Source of the DNA: Planctomycetota bacterium
Lineage (GTDB): Bacteria; Planctomycetota; UBA1135; GCA-002686595
Length of the DNA: 43,384 bases
Reading direction: 5' to 3'
Assembly (NCBI GenBank): GCA_016220085.1
Contig: JACRIN010000082.1
Coordinates: 1-43,384 of the forward strand
Positions 1 to 7,782 of the stretch are shown here, one piece after another. The translations under genes and the position numbers were made by a program. The notes beneath the pieces are model-generated. The model ran no database searches. It was not told the DNA's origin and saw only the letters and a program-made list of their open reading frames with translations. The stretch's first letter is position 1. Every line of letters begins with the position of its first letter.

Positions 1-717
1 AACAACAACGGCAGCGCGAAGGTCGAGTCGAAGGACGAAGTGCCGACGACGACGATCACCGCGACCGGCGGTCTCAACGGCCAGACGCAGCAGAACTTCA
101 AGGACTTCCAAGAGGCGGGCATCACGATGCAGATCTCGCCCTCGATCAGCGCGTCGGGCTACCTGCGCCTGAAGATCTTCCTCGAGGTGTCGAGCTTCAG
201 CGGCTCGTTCAAGGCCGGCGACTCGATCCCGCCGCCGCGCGTCACGCGCACGATCGACACCAACGTCAACGTCCCGAACGGCGACACGATGGTGATCGGC
301 GGCATCATCACCGACACCAAGAACACGTCGCGCACGCAGATCCCGTGGCTCGGCGACATCCCGATCCTCGGCACGCTGTTCAGCGCGAGCTCGTCGACCA
401 CGCGCCGCACGACGCTCTACTTCTTCGTCACCCCGCACATCCTGCGCGACAAGGACTTCGCGGACCTCGCGGAGATCTCCTACAAGCGCAAGCTCGAAGC
501 CGCCGAGCGCATCGGCGCCGAGCGTCTGCAAGTGATCGATCCGGGCTTCCGCAGCGAGTCCGGCGGGCTCGACCTCGAAGGCTTCGACGTGCCGATCTAC
601 CGCAGCCCGGGCCGCGGCGAGGTCGCGCCGGAGTCCGTCGGGCTCGATCCGCAGAAGCGCGCGGAGCTCCTGAAGTCCGCCGATTCGAACCCGAGCGGCG
701 ACGAGAAGCAGCCCTGA
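1..717 (+). CDS. gspD: Type II secretion secretin GspD, C-terminal part (5' end outside window)
   Basis: The reading frame is open from base 1, so this is the last 238 codons of a longer gene. The visible part is the C-terminal secretin domain, which forms the multimeric outer-membrane gate of type II secretion. Seen: the conserved VPNGDTMVIGGI strand, then PWLGDIPILGTLF and a closing FFVTPHIL strand, all typical of the GspD/PilQ secretin core. About 95 charged residues follow (roughly codons 145-238), where GspD proteins carry the S-domain for a pilotin; I see no clear pilotin motif. It heads the gspD-E-F-G-H-I-J run, and gspE starts 37 bp downstream. PilQ of a type IV pilus has the same domain, but the GspG-J pseudopilins behind it favour GspD. 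Confidence 0.9.
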   Translation, partial: NNNGSAKVESKDEVPTTTITATGGLNGQTQQNFKDFQEAGITMQISPSISASGYLRLKIFLEVSSFSGSFKAGDSIPPPRVTRTIDTNVNVPNGDTMVIGGIITDTKNTSRTQIPWLGDIPILGTLFSASSSTTRRTTLYFFVTPHILRDKDFADLAEISYKRKLEAAERIGAERLQVIDPGFRSESGGLDLEGFDVPIYRSPGRGEVAPESVGLDPQKRAELLKSADSNPSGDEKQP

Positions 718-754
718 TCCCTCCGACCCTCCCTACCGCGACGAACCAAGAGCC

Positions 755-2458
755 GTGAGCAGTCTCGCCGACATGCTGGTGGACGCGGGGCTCACCCGCG
801 ATCGTCTGGAAGAGTGCCGCAAGCTCGCGGCGCAGTCCGGGGACTCCCTGGACCGAGTGATCTTGCAGCGGGAGTACCTCGCCGAAGCGGCGTTGCTGCG
901 CGTCTACGCGCAGCACCTCGGCTTCGAGTACCGCGAGAAACTCGACGACATCGATGTGCCCGGCGGCTTCGTCAACCGGATCCCGGTGCAGTTCTCGCGC
1001 AACTACAACCTGATCGCGGTCGAGGAAGTCGACGGCGTGATCAAGGTCGCGACGTGCGCGCCGCTCGACCCCCACCCGATGGACGACCTGTCCGCGCTGT
1101 GGGGCGGCGACATCGAGCCGGTGCTCGCGCCGAGGAACGAGATCACCAACCTGATCGCGCGCGCCTATCGCCACAAGGCGGACGGCGTCGACGAAGCGTT
1201 GGCGGGCGTCGCGGAGGACGGCGACATCGCCGGGCTCGCGAACGAGATCGAGGAGGGCGAGGACGTCCTCGACGTCGCCAACAAGGCGCCGATCATCAAG
1301 CTCGTCAACACGATCTTGTTCCAGGCGTTGAAGCTGCGCGCGTCCGACGTGCACTTCCACCCCTACGCCGAGCGCCTGCAGGTGCGCTTCCGGATCGACG
1401 GCATCCTCTACGACATGGATTCCATCCCGCGCAAGGCGCAGGAAGCCATCGTCAGCCGCGTGAAAGTCATGGGCAAGATGGACATCGCCGAACGGCGCTT
1501 GCCCCAGGACGGTCGCGCGACGATCAAGATCGGCGACGGAGAGGTCGACGTCCGCATCAGCTCCGTGCCGACCACGATCGGCGAGCGCATCGTCATGCGC
1601 TTGCTCGACAAGAGCTCGAAGCTCTACACGATCGGCGAGATCGGGCTGTCGGAAGCCAACCAGCGCATGCTGCGCGATTACATCGGTTGGAGCCACGGCA
1701 TCATCCTGGTCACGGGCCCGACCGGTTCCGGCAAGACGACGACGCTCTACGCGGCGTTGACCGAGGTCGACACGCGCGAGAAGAACGTGCTGACGATCGA
1801 GGACCCGGTCGAATACTCGCTACCCGGCATCAGCCAGGTGCAGGTCAACGTCAAGAAGGGCCTGACCTTCGCGAACGGGCTGCGCGCGTTCCTGCGCCAG
1901 GACCCGGACGTGATGATGGTCGGCGAGATCCGCGACCTCGAGACCGCGGAGGTCGCGATCCGCGCGGCGCTCACAGGTCACTTGGTGTTCTCGACCGTCC
2001 ACACCAACGACGCGCCTTCGACCGTGACTCGTCTGATCGATCAAGGCGTCGAGGCGTACCTCGTCGCGAGCTCGATCATCCTCGTCGTGGCGCAGCGACT
2101 CGTGCGCACGATCTGCAAGCACTGCCGCGTCACCGAGCCGATCAATCCCGAGTGGACCGCGAAGCTCAAGAAGCTCGGCCTGACGCCGGAAGAGCTCTCC
2201 GGCCAGATCGCGTACGGCAAGGGCTGCGATCAGTGCTTCAACTCGGTCTACGCGGGCCGGACCGCGATCTACGAGTTCCTCCCGATCGACGAGATCACGC
2301 GCACGCAGGTGATGGAAGGCGCGACGGCGTCGCAGATGAAGCGCAGCTCGATCGACCGCGGCCTGATCACGCTGCGCGCCGACGGCGTCGACAAGATCCG
2401 TCAGCGTCTGACCACCCCGGACGAGGTGCTGCGCGTCACCCAGCTCGACCTCGGATAG
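755..2458 (+). CDS. gspE: Type II secretion assembly ATPase GspE
   Basis: 567 residues, GTG start. Cytoplasmic hexameric ATPase that powers pseudopilus assembly. Residues 1-140 form an N-terminal MshEN/T2SSE_N-like domain. Then comes the ATPase core with Walker A GPTGSGKTTT near residue 320, an Asp box (LTIEDPVEY), a Walker B-like stretch around DPDVMMVGEIRD near 383 and a His box (HLVFSTVHTND). A zinc-binding tetracysteine follows: CKHC near 454 and CDQC about 35 residues later, as in GspE and PilB. Every catalytic motif looks intact and the length is normal. The GTG at 755 sits 37 bp after the secretin stop; an upstream start would run into that gene. PilB is the alternative, but the pseudopilin set downstream supports GspE. 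Confidence 0.95.
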   Translation: MSSLADMLVDAGLTRDRLEECRKLAAQSGDSLDRVILQREYLAEAALLRVYAQHLGFEYREKLDDIDVPGGFVNRIPVQFSRNYNLIAVEEVDGVIKVATCAPLDPHPMDDLSALWGGDIEPVLAPRNEITNLIARAYRHKADGVDEALAGVAEDGDIAGLANEIEEGEDVLDVANKAPIIKLVNTILFQALKLRASDVHFHPYAERLQVRFRIDGILYDMDSIPRKAQEAIVSRVKVMGKMDIAERRLPQDGRATIKIGDGEVDVRISSVPTTIGERIVMRLLDKSSKLYTIGEIGLSEANQRMLRDYIGWSHGIILVTGPTGSGKTTTLYAALTEVDTREKNVLTIEDPVEYSLPGISQVQVNVKKGLTFANGLRAFLRQDPDVMMVGEIRDLETAEVAIRAALTGHLVFSTVHTNDAPSTVTRLIDQGVEAYLVASSIILVVAQRLVRTICKHCRVTEPINPEWTAKLKKLGLTPEELSGQIAYGKGCDQCFNSVYAGRTAIYEFLPIDEITRTQVMEGATASQMKRSSIDRGLITLRADGVDKIRQRLTTPDEVLRVTQLDLG

Positions 2459-2473
2459 AGTCGGTAAAGCGCC

Positions 2474-3736
2474 ATGCCGATCTTCGAGTACAAGGCATAC
2501 GTCACCGGCGGCGGCACGACCACCGGAGTGATCGACGCGGACACCGCGCGCGAGGCGCGCACGCGGCTGCGGCGCGACAACGTGCTCGTCAGCGAGATCC
2601 GCGAGGTCAAGGGCGGGCGCCGCTCCAAGGCGGACATCAAAGCGGCGAGCGGCCAGTTCCTCGGCCGCTTGAAGTCGCTGCGCAGCGTCGACACCACGCC
2701 GACCGCCGCCAACCTCGAGATCGTGTCGGCGGCGACGCGTCAGATGGGCACGATGCTCGGAGCGGGCATCCCGCTGACCGAGTGCCTGCGCGCGTTGATC
2801 GAGCAGTCGGAGAACCGACGTTCCGAGACCGTCTTCCGCGAGCTGCGCGAGCGCGTGACCCAGGGCCTGTCGCTCGCCGACGCGCTCGCCGAGCACCCGG
2901 GCTGGTTCAGCGAACTCTACGTCAACATGGTCCGCGCCGGTCAGGCGACCGGCAACCTCGACGTCGTGTTCACGCGCCTCGCCGACTACATGAACGCGCA
3001 GCGCAAGCTGCGCCGCAAGGTGGTCGCCGCGCTCACCTACCCGGCGATCATGCTCGGCATCGGCACGATCGTCGTATCGATCCTGATGGCGTTCGTCGTG
3101 CCGAAGATCACCAGCATGCTGATCGACCAAGGCAAGACGTTGCCCGGCCCGACACGCGTGCTGATGGCGGTCAGCGACATCTTCAAGAACTACTGGTGGC
3201 TCGGCCTGCTCGCGATCGCGGCGGTGTCGTTCGTGATCGAGCGCATCTACCACCGCTCGCCGAACGGGCGGCTCTTCTTCGACAAGTTCATGCTCAAGGT
3301 GCCGGTGATCGGCGACTTGCTGCGCAAGCAAGCGATCGCGCGTTTCACGCACACGCTTTCGACGCTGCTCGCGAGCGGCGTGCCGGTCGTGAACTCGCTC
3401 GAGATCACCCGCAACGTCGTCGGCAACCGCGTGATCGCCGACGCCACCGAGTTCGTGCGCTCGAAGATCGTCGAGGGCACCGACATCGCGACGCCGCTCA
3501 AGGCGACCAACGTCTTCCCGCCGACCGTCGGTTACATGATCGCCGTCGGCGAGCAGTCGGGCGAGGTCGAGCAGATGCTCCAACGCATCGGCACGGCCTA
3601 CGACGAGGAAATCCAGGTCACGACCGAGCGTCTGACCAGCGTCCTCGAGCCGATCATGATCGTCGTGCTCGCCTGCGTCGTCGGCTACATCGTCATCTCG
3701 ATCGTGCTGCCGATCCTCAAGGTCGGCCAGATCTGA
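2474..3736 (+). CDS. gspF: Type II secretion inner-membrane platform protein GspF
   Basis: 420 residues, ATG start, 15 bp after gspE. Polytopic inner-membrane protein that couples the GspE ATPase to pseudopilin polymerisation. It has the standard layout: a short N-terminal PIFEYKAY segment, two repeated GspF (T2SSF) helical domains (about residues 90-215 and 275-400), and three membrane helices near 175-200, 228-250 and 385-415. The second GspF domain opens with KVPVIGDLLRKQAIARFTHT and contains the conserved GEQSGEVEQML stretch, a strong family signature. Length matches the family (about 400). No truncation or frameshift is seen. PilC of type IV pili is homologous, and the operon context decides for GspF. 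Confidence 0.95.
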   Translation: MPIFEYKAYVTGGGTTTGVIDADTAREARTRLRRDNVLVSEIREVKGGRRSKADIKAASGQFLGRLKSLRSVDTTPTAANLEIVSAATRQMGTMLGAGIPLTECLRALIEQSENRRSETVFRELRERVTQGLSLADALAEHPGWFSELYVNMVRAGQATGNLDVVFTRLADYMNAQRKLRRKVVAALTYPAIMLGIGTIVVSILMAFVVPKITSMLIDQGKTLPGPTRVLMAVSDIFKNYWWLGLLAIAAVSFVIERIYHRSPNGRLFFDKFMLKVPVIGDLLRKQAIARFTHTLSTLLASGVPVVNSLEITRNVVGNRVIADATEFVRSKIVEGTDIATPLKATNVFPPTVGYMIAVGEQSGEVEQMLQRIGTAYDEEIQVTTERLTSVLEPIMIVVLACVVGYIVISIVLPILKVGQI

Positions 3737-3795
3737 GCCCATACCGCGCGGAAGAACCCCGCCAACCGTTCGTCCAAGACTCCCGAGGCAACCGC

Positions 3796-4224
3796 ATGAA
3801 GACCCTGCAATCCCACCGCCGCGCGCCGCGCGCCGGTTTTTCGCTCGCCGAGTTGATGGTCGTGATCGTGATCCTCGGTCTGCTCGCCACGCTCGTCGTG
3901 CCCAACGTCGTGGGCTACTTGTTCAAGGCGAACACCGAGATCGTCAAAGTCGACATCTCGTCGCTGGTCGACGCGATCAAGCAGTTCCAGATCAACAACG
4001 GCGGCAAGCTGCCGGACTCGCTCGATCAACTGATCGAGCCCGACCCGAACGGCCACCGCTACCTCGACACCAAGTCGCTGCCGCGCGATCCGTGGAAGAA
4101 CGAGTACCAGTACGAGACCAACGGCAGCGAGTACCGCATCTACAGCTACGGCAAGGACGGCATGCCGGGCGGCGAGGGCGAGGATGCGGACATCGACAGC
4201 GACACCATCAAGGAACGCAAGTAA
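3796..4224 (+). CDS. gspG: Major pseudopilin GspG
   Basis: 142 residues. Main subunit of the type II secretion pseudopilus. The prepilin leader is 14 residues, basic, and ends in Gly14; cleavage precedes Phe15, and the obligatory Glu at mature position +5 (E19) is in the GFSLAELMVV motif, followed by one hydrophobic helix. The C-terminal half has the GspG hallmarks: LPDSLDQLIEPDPNG, an LPRDPWKNEYQYE segment and a YGKDG motif around the calcium site (SYGKDGMPGGEGEDADI), so the calcium-binding loop looks present. The ATG at 3796 gives a normal leader; the same frame is open far upstream across gspE and gspF, but that part is only shadow. It lies 59 bp after gspF. Confidence 0.95.
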   Translation: MKTLQSHRRAPRAGFSLAELMVVIVILGLLATLVVPNVVGYLFKANTEIVKVDISSLVDAIKQFQINNGGKLPDSLDQLIEPDPNGHRYLDTKSLPRDPWKNEYQYETNGSEYRIYSYGKDGMPGGEGEDADIDSDTIKERK

Positions 4225-4234
4225 CGGAGTCCCG

Positions 4235-4828
4235 ATGGTCGGGCCGGAGCGCATTCGTCGAGCGGGAGCACGCGCGCGCCGCGGCTTCACCCTGATCGAA
4301 TTGCTCGGCGTGATGGTGATCCTCGGCCTGATGGCGTCGGTCGCGTTCGTCTCGTACGAAGCGCTGGTGCCTGCGTCCGTGCTGAACTCGGCCGTGCGCG
4401 AGCTCGCGGCGACTTTGCAAGAGACGCGCTCGGAAGCGATCGCGCGCAGCCAGCCGTTCTGGATCGAGTACTACTTCGAGGACGCCGACAGCCACCCGCG
4501 CGGCTACCGCGTCGTCACGCCGTTCGTCGCCTCGGCGACCGGCGGCATCGCGGTCCGGCCCGAGGATCGCGTCGCGCAGCCCTTCGTGCCGCTGCCCGAG
4601 GGCGTCGAGTTCCGCGAGATCACGGTCAACGGCGAGCCCGTCACCCGCGGTCTGGTCGCGGTGCGCTTCGACCCGCTCGGCGCCGCGACAGATCACATGA
4701 TCGTGCTGGAGCACAAACCGTACGACCGCGTCTACACGATCGAGGTCCAGGCGCTGACGGGCCTGATCTCCTTCCACGACGGCGTGTTCCGTCGCGAACC
4801 GGCGAAGGACGCCGACTTCGGGAGCTGA
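4235..4828 (+). CDS. gspH: Minor pseudopilin GspH-like
   Basis: 197 residues. A minor pseudopilin, expected in the pseudopilus tip or shaft. Prepilin leader of 17 basic residues ending in Gly17, mature N-terminus FTLIELLGVM with Glu at +5 (E22), and a hydrophobic helix to about residue 45. The rest is predicted beta-rich, with the LQETRSEAIARSQP stretch typical of GspH/FimT-type pseudopilins. I chose the ATG at 4235 rather than an in-frame start at 4184 because the latter lies inside gspG; an ACGGAGT sequence just upstream could serve as ribosome-binding site. Assignment to GspH rests on position after gspG and on the FimT-like region, so the letter is less certain than the class. Confidence 0.85.
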   Translation: MVGPERIRRAGARARRGFTLIELLGVMVILGLMASVAFVSYEALVPASVLNSAVRELAATLQETRSEAIARSQPFWIEYYFEDADSHPRGYRVVTPFVASATGGIAVRPEDRVAQPFVPLPEGVEFREITVNGEPVTRGLVAVRFDPLGAATDHMIVLEHKPYDRVYTIEVQALTGLISFHDGVFRREPAKDADFGS

Positions 4829-4830
4829 CG

Positions 4831-5394
4831 ATGAAGCTCCTCCGTCGTCGCCGCCCCCCCCGCGGGGGCTTCACGCTCGCCGAAGTCGCGGTGACGATCG
4901 CGATCGTCGGCTTGATCCTCGTCTTCGTGCTCCAAGGCATCAACGAGGCCAAGCTGCTCGCCGCGCACACGCGCAACCAGCGCATCGCGCGCGAGCTCGC
5001 GCTCGGCACGCTCGCCGGCATGGAGAGCGGGCTCTTCGTCGACGACATGAACGACGAGCGCCTCGAAGGCACGTACGCCGACGACGGCTATCCCGACTTC
5101 ACGTTCGAGGCGGTGCTCGGCGAGCGCAATTTCCGCCAGGACACGCGCGCGGGAGGCGGCTTCGACAACTGGAACACCGACGAAGAGCTCGACAAGCGCG
5201 AACAAGAGGAAGAGGAAGGCACCGAGCAGCCCTACGAGCGCGTGCAGATCAAGGTCGTCTTCCCACGGATCGGCGAGGACGAGGACAAGAACCAACTGAT
5301 CTTCGAGAAGTGGATTCCTTGGAAGCAGGTCCACCCCGACGAGGAGGGTTCGACGTCCGACGCCGCCGCACCGACCGGAGGCGGCACGCAATGA
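4831..5394 (+). CDS. gspI: Minor pseudopilin GspI-like
   Basis: 187 residues, starting 2 bp after gspH. Prepilin leader MKLLRRRRPPRGG, cleavage before Phe14, and Glu at +5 in GFTLAEVAVTIAIVG. The helix is followed by a RNQRIARELALGTLAGME segment that resembles the GspI region after its helix. The distal half is unusually acidic (for example DKREQEEEEGTEQ near residues 114-126) and ends in a Gly/Thr-rich tail, which is not typical of GspI, so the C-terminal half may be lineage-specific. Its stop overlaps the next start (ATGA), showing translational coupling with gspJ. Identification as GspI comes from gene order plus the N-terminal match. Confidence 0.8.
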   Translation: MKLLRRRRPPRGGFTLAEVAVTIAIVGLILVFVLQGINEAKLLAAHTRNQRIARELALGTLAGMESGLFVDDMNDERLEGTYADDGYPDFTFEAVLGERNFRQDTRAGGGFDNWNTDEELDKREQEEEEGTEQPYERVQIKVVFPRIGEDEDKNQLIFEKWIPWKQVHPDEEGSTSDAAAPTGGGTQ

Positions 5395-6266
5395 CCCCCC
5401 GCCTCGCGCGCCGCGCCGGCTTCACGCTGGTCGAAGTGCTCGTCGTGCTGCTGATCATGGCGGGCATGATGATGGCGATGCTGCAGATCCTGAACGCCGC
5501 GCGCACCAGCCGCGACACAGTGCACAACATCCAGGAGACGCAACTCGCCGGCCCCGCGATCCTCGACCTCGTCGAACGCGACCTGCGCGCGATCTACTGC
5601 TACGGACGGCCGAAGGACGCGCTCCTGCGGGTCAAGAATCGCGTGGTCTACGGCCTCGACGCGGACTCGCTCGACTTCGTGTGCTCGACGCAATCGCTGA
5701 CGCCGGTGCTGATCAACGCGCAGGATCGCTACGTGCGCGCCGACTACAACGAGGTCGGCTACGTGCTGCGTCCGAGCCCCGCCGACGACAACTTCCTCGA
5801 GCTCTACCGCCGCGAATCGCTCGGCGTCGACGAGGAGCCGTTCGACGAAGGCTCGTACACGTTCCTCCACGAGCGCGTGAAGCACTTCGACGTCAAAGTC
5901 TTCGACGAAGACGGACCGGACGCCGAGCCGCTCGAGACCTGGAACACGGTGCAAGGCGACGAGCACACCGGCCTGCCGAAGCGCCTCGAGATCGAGCTGA
6001 CGCTCGAACTCGCGCCGCGGATCATGCGCGAGCAGCTCGAGATCGCCCCGATCGACAAGCGCACGATGACCTACAAGCGGACGATCCGCTTCCCCGACTA
6101 CCTGCTCGACGCGGTCGTCGCGGAAGTGCGGCCGAAAATCCCGGTGATCAATCCGCCGACCGGCGACACCGACGGCGCCGCGCCATCGACCGGCGGCGAC
6201 CCGGGCAGCGCTTCGGGCGACCCCTCGGGCCCCACCACGGCGACGCAGGGCGCCGGGTCGCGCTGA
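5391..6266 (+). CDS. gspJ: Minor pseudopilin GspJ-like
   Basis: 291 residues; the start is the ATG at 5391, overlapping the gspI stop by 4 bp. Leader of 10 residues ending in Gly10, mature N-terminus FTLVEVLVVLLIMAG with Glu at +5 (E15). The post-helix region (LVERDLRAIYCYGR) fits GspJ, which typically has an ERDLR-type segment. It is longer than the usual GspJ (about 200 residues). The extra length is a central beta-rich part and a Gly/Pro/Ser/Thr tail after about residue 250 (DTDGAAPSTGGDPGS), which looks disordered. It is the last plus-strand gene of the cluster; a convergent serS follows 189 bp later. GspK, GspL, GspM and GspC are not present here. Confidence 0.8.
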   Translation: MTPRLARRAGFTLVEVLVVLLIMAGMMMAMLQILNAARTSRDTVHNIQETQLAGPAILDLVERDLRAIYCYGRPKDALLRVKNRVVYGLDADSLDFVCSTQSLTPVLINAQDRYVRADYNEVGYVLRPSPADDNFLELYRRESLGVDEEPFDEGSYTFLHERVKHFDVKVFDEDGPDAEPLETWNTVQGDEHTGLPKRLEIELTLELAPRIMREQLEIAPIDKRTMTYKRTIRFPDYLLDAVVAEVRPKIPVINPPTGDTDGAAPSTGGDPGSASGDPSGPTTATQGAGSR

Positions 6267-6383
6267 ACGCCGGCTCCGTTCGCCCAACGCGGCGCGCGAG
6301 CTCCGCAACGTGCCCGAGCGCACGGCGAGCACAGCGGCAAGCCGGACCCACGCGCACGCTTCGAACGCGCGCAGGATCCCCGC

Positions 6384-6408
6384 ACGGGTCGCGAGCCAAG
6401 CGACCCGT
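6384..6408. terminator. Perfect 9-bp hairpin in the gspJ/serS convergent gap
   Basis: ACGGGTCGC (6384-6392) pairs perfectly with GCGACCCGT (6400-6408) across a 7-nt loop, in the gap where gspJ (+) and serS (-) converge. A second hairpin, TCGCCG-CTT-CGGCGA at 6434-6448, sits 7 bp beyond the serS stop. Neither is followed by a run of T, so if these end transcription they are not classic intrinsic terminators. The rest of the 189-bp gap shows nothing recognisable. Confidence 0.4.
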
Positions 6409-6455
6409 CGCGGACGCGCAGCAGAACCTCGAATCGCCGCTTCGGCGACCGGACG

Positions 6456-7733
6456 TCAGAGTTTGCGCCCGAGCGTCTCGCGTCCGCCGAGGTACGACCG
6501 CAGCGGCGGCGGCACCCAAACGGTTCCGTCGGGGCGTTGGTGATTCTCGACCAGCGCGATCAGCATCCGCGCGCTCGCCGCGACCGTGTTGTTGAGCGTG
6601 TGGCAGTGGCGCACCTTGCCCTCGGCGTCGCGGTAACGCAGGTCGAGCCGCCGAGCTTGGTACTCGTGGAAGCGCGACGCGGAGTGCGTTTCGCCATACC
6701 CGCCGCGCGACGGCATCCAGGTCTCGATGTCGAACTTCTGGATCTGCGGCGCGCCCAGGTCGCCGCCGCACACGTTGACGACGCGGTACGGGAGCTCGAG
6801 CGATTGCAGCAACGCCTCGGCGTTCGAGACGATCACGCGGTGGTGCTCGAGAGAGCGCTCCGCATCGGCGATGTCGACGATCACCTGCTCGACCTTCTGG
6901 AACTGGTGCACGCGATACAGCCCGCGCGTGTCCTTGCCCGCCGCGCCCGCTTCGCGGCGATAGCACGACGACAGCGCGACGTACTTCTTCGGCAGGTCTT
7001 CGAGCTTCAGGATCTCGCCCATGTGCAGGGCGGTCACCGGCACCTCGGCGGTGCCGACGAGACAGAGATCGTCGCGCTCGTCGCAGCGATACGCCTGCTC
7101 CTCGCCGCCGGGGAAGTAGCCGGTGCCGACCATCACTTCGCTGCGCACGAGCGTCGGCACCGAGAGCGGCACGAAGCCGCGCGCGACCATCAGGTCGAGC
7201 GCGTAGCGCATCACCGCGGTCTCGAGCTGCGACAGATCGCCGAACAGGAAGTAGTTGCGCGAACCCGAGATCCGGCCGGCGCGCTCGATGTCCAGCCAGC
7301 CCTGGGCTTCCGAGAGCGACACGTGATCGCGCGGCGTCGCGCCCGCGGCCTTCGGCTCGCCCCAGCGCTTGACCTCGACGTTCTCGGTGTCGTCCTTGCC
7401 CTCGGGCACCTCGTCGGCGGGCACGTTCGGGATGCGCAGCAGGCGCGCGCCGAGTTCGGTTTGCTGCTTCGCGAGCTGCTCCTCTTGCTCCTTCATCCCC
7501 TGCTTCAGCGCGGAGAGCTCGGCGACGAGCTTCGCGCGCTGGTCCGCGGACGCCTTGGCGACATCCTTGCCGAGCGCATTCTGCTTCGCGCGCAGCCCGT
7601 CGACCTCGGCGGTCAGCGCGCGCACCGTCGCGTCGAGCGCGAGCAACCCGTCGACGTCGCACGCGATGCGCTTCTTCGCGGCGCCGGCCTTCACGGCCTC
7701 CGGGTTCTGTCGGATGAACTTCAGGTCGAGCAC
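6456..7733 (-). CDS. serS: Serine--tRNA ligase
   Basis: 425 residues. Charges tRNA-Ser (and tRNA-Sec where present) with serine in the cytoplasm. The N-terminal 110 residues are the usual long antiparallel coiled coil, followed by the class II aminoacyl-tRNA synthetase core. Motif 2 surroundings are visible (TAEVPVTALH, then SSCYRREAGAAG with the ATP-contacting Arg-Glu, and FQKVEQ). GDLGAPQIQKFDIE and a motif 3 region NNTVAASARMLIALVENHQ follow, closing with GTVWVPPPLRSYLGG. Motif 3 departs from the common NGSGLAVGRTL form but keeps the Arg. Length is normal. The GTG at 7733 has a GAGG ribosome-binding site 6 nt upstream. The gene lies 49 bp after the secreted protein gene and may share its transcript. 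Confidence 0.95.
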   Translation of the reverse strand: MLDLKFIRQNPEAVKAGAAKKRIACDVDGLLALDATVRALTAEVDGLRAKQNALGKDVAKASADQRAKLVAELSALKQGMKEQEEQLAKQQTELGARLLRIPNVPADEVPEGKDDTENVEVKRWGEPKAAGATPRDHVSLSEAQGWLDIERAGRISGSRNYFLFGDLSQLETAVMRYALDLMVARGFVPLSVPTLVRSEVMVGTGYFPGGEEQAYRCDERDDLCLVGTAEVPVTALHMGEILKLEDLPKKYVALSSCYRREAGAAGKDTRGLYRVHQFQKVEQVIVDIADAERSLEHHRVIVSNAEALLQSLELPYRVVNVCGGDLGAPQIQKFDIETWMPSRGGYGETHSASRFHEYQARRLDLRYRDAEGKVRHCHTLNNTVAASARMLIALVENHQRPDGTVWVPPPLRSYLGGRETLGRKL

Positions 7734-7782
7734 GGCAGTCCTCGTGTGCGTGGGTTCCGATCGGCGAGCGGCGCGACGCGCC

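Noticed and set aside
1820..3742. Minus-strand open frame of about 640 codons opposite gspE and gspF
   Set aside because: Shadow of conserved plus-strand genes; rich in Asp, His, Arg and Leu with no family resemblance.
814..3790. A very long open frame on the plus strand across gspE and gspF in the frame of gspG
   Set aside because: Its translation is Arg-rich low-complexity sequence with no motifs, while gspE and gspF in other frames are fully conserved. Long stop-free shadow frames are expected at this GC content; only the gspG part from 3796 is real.
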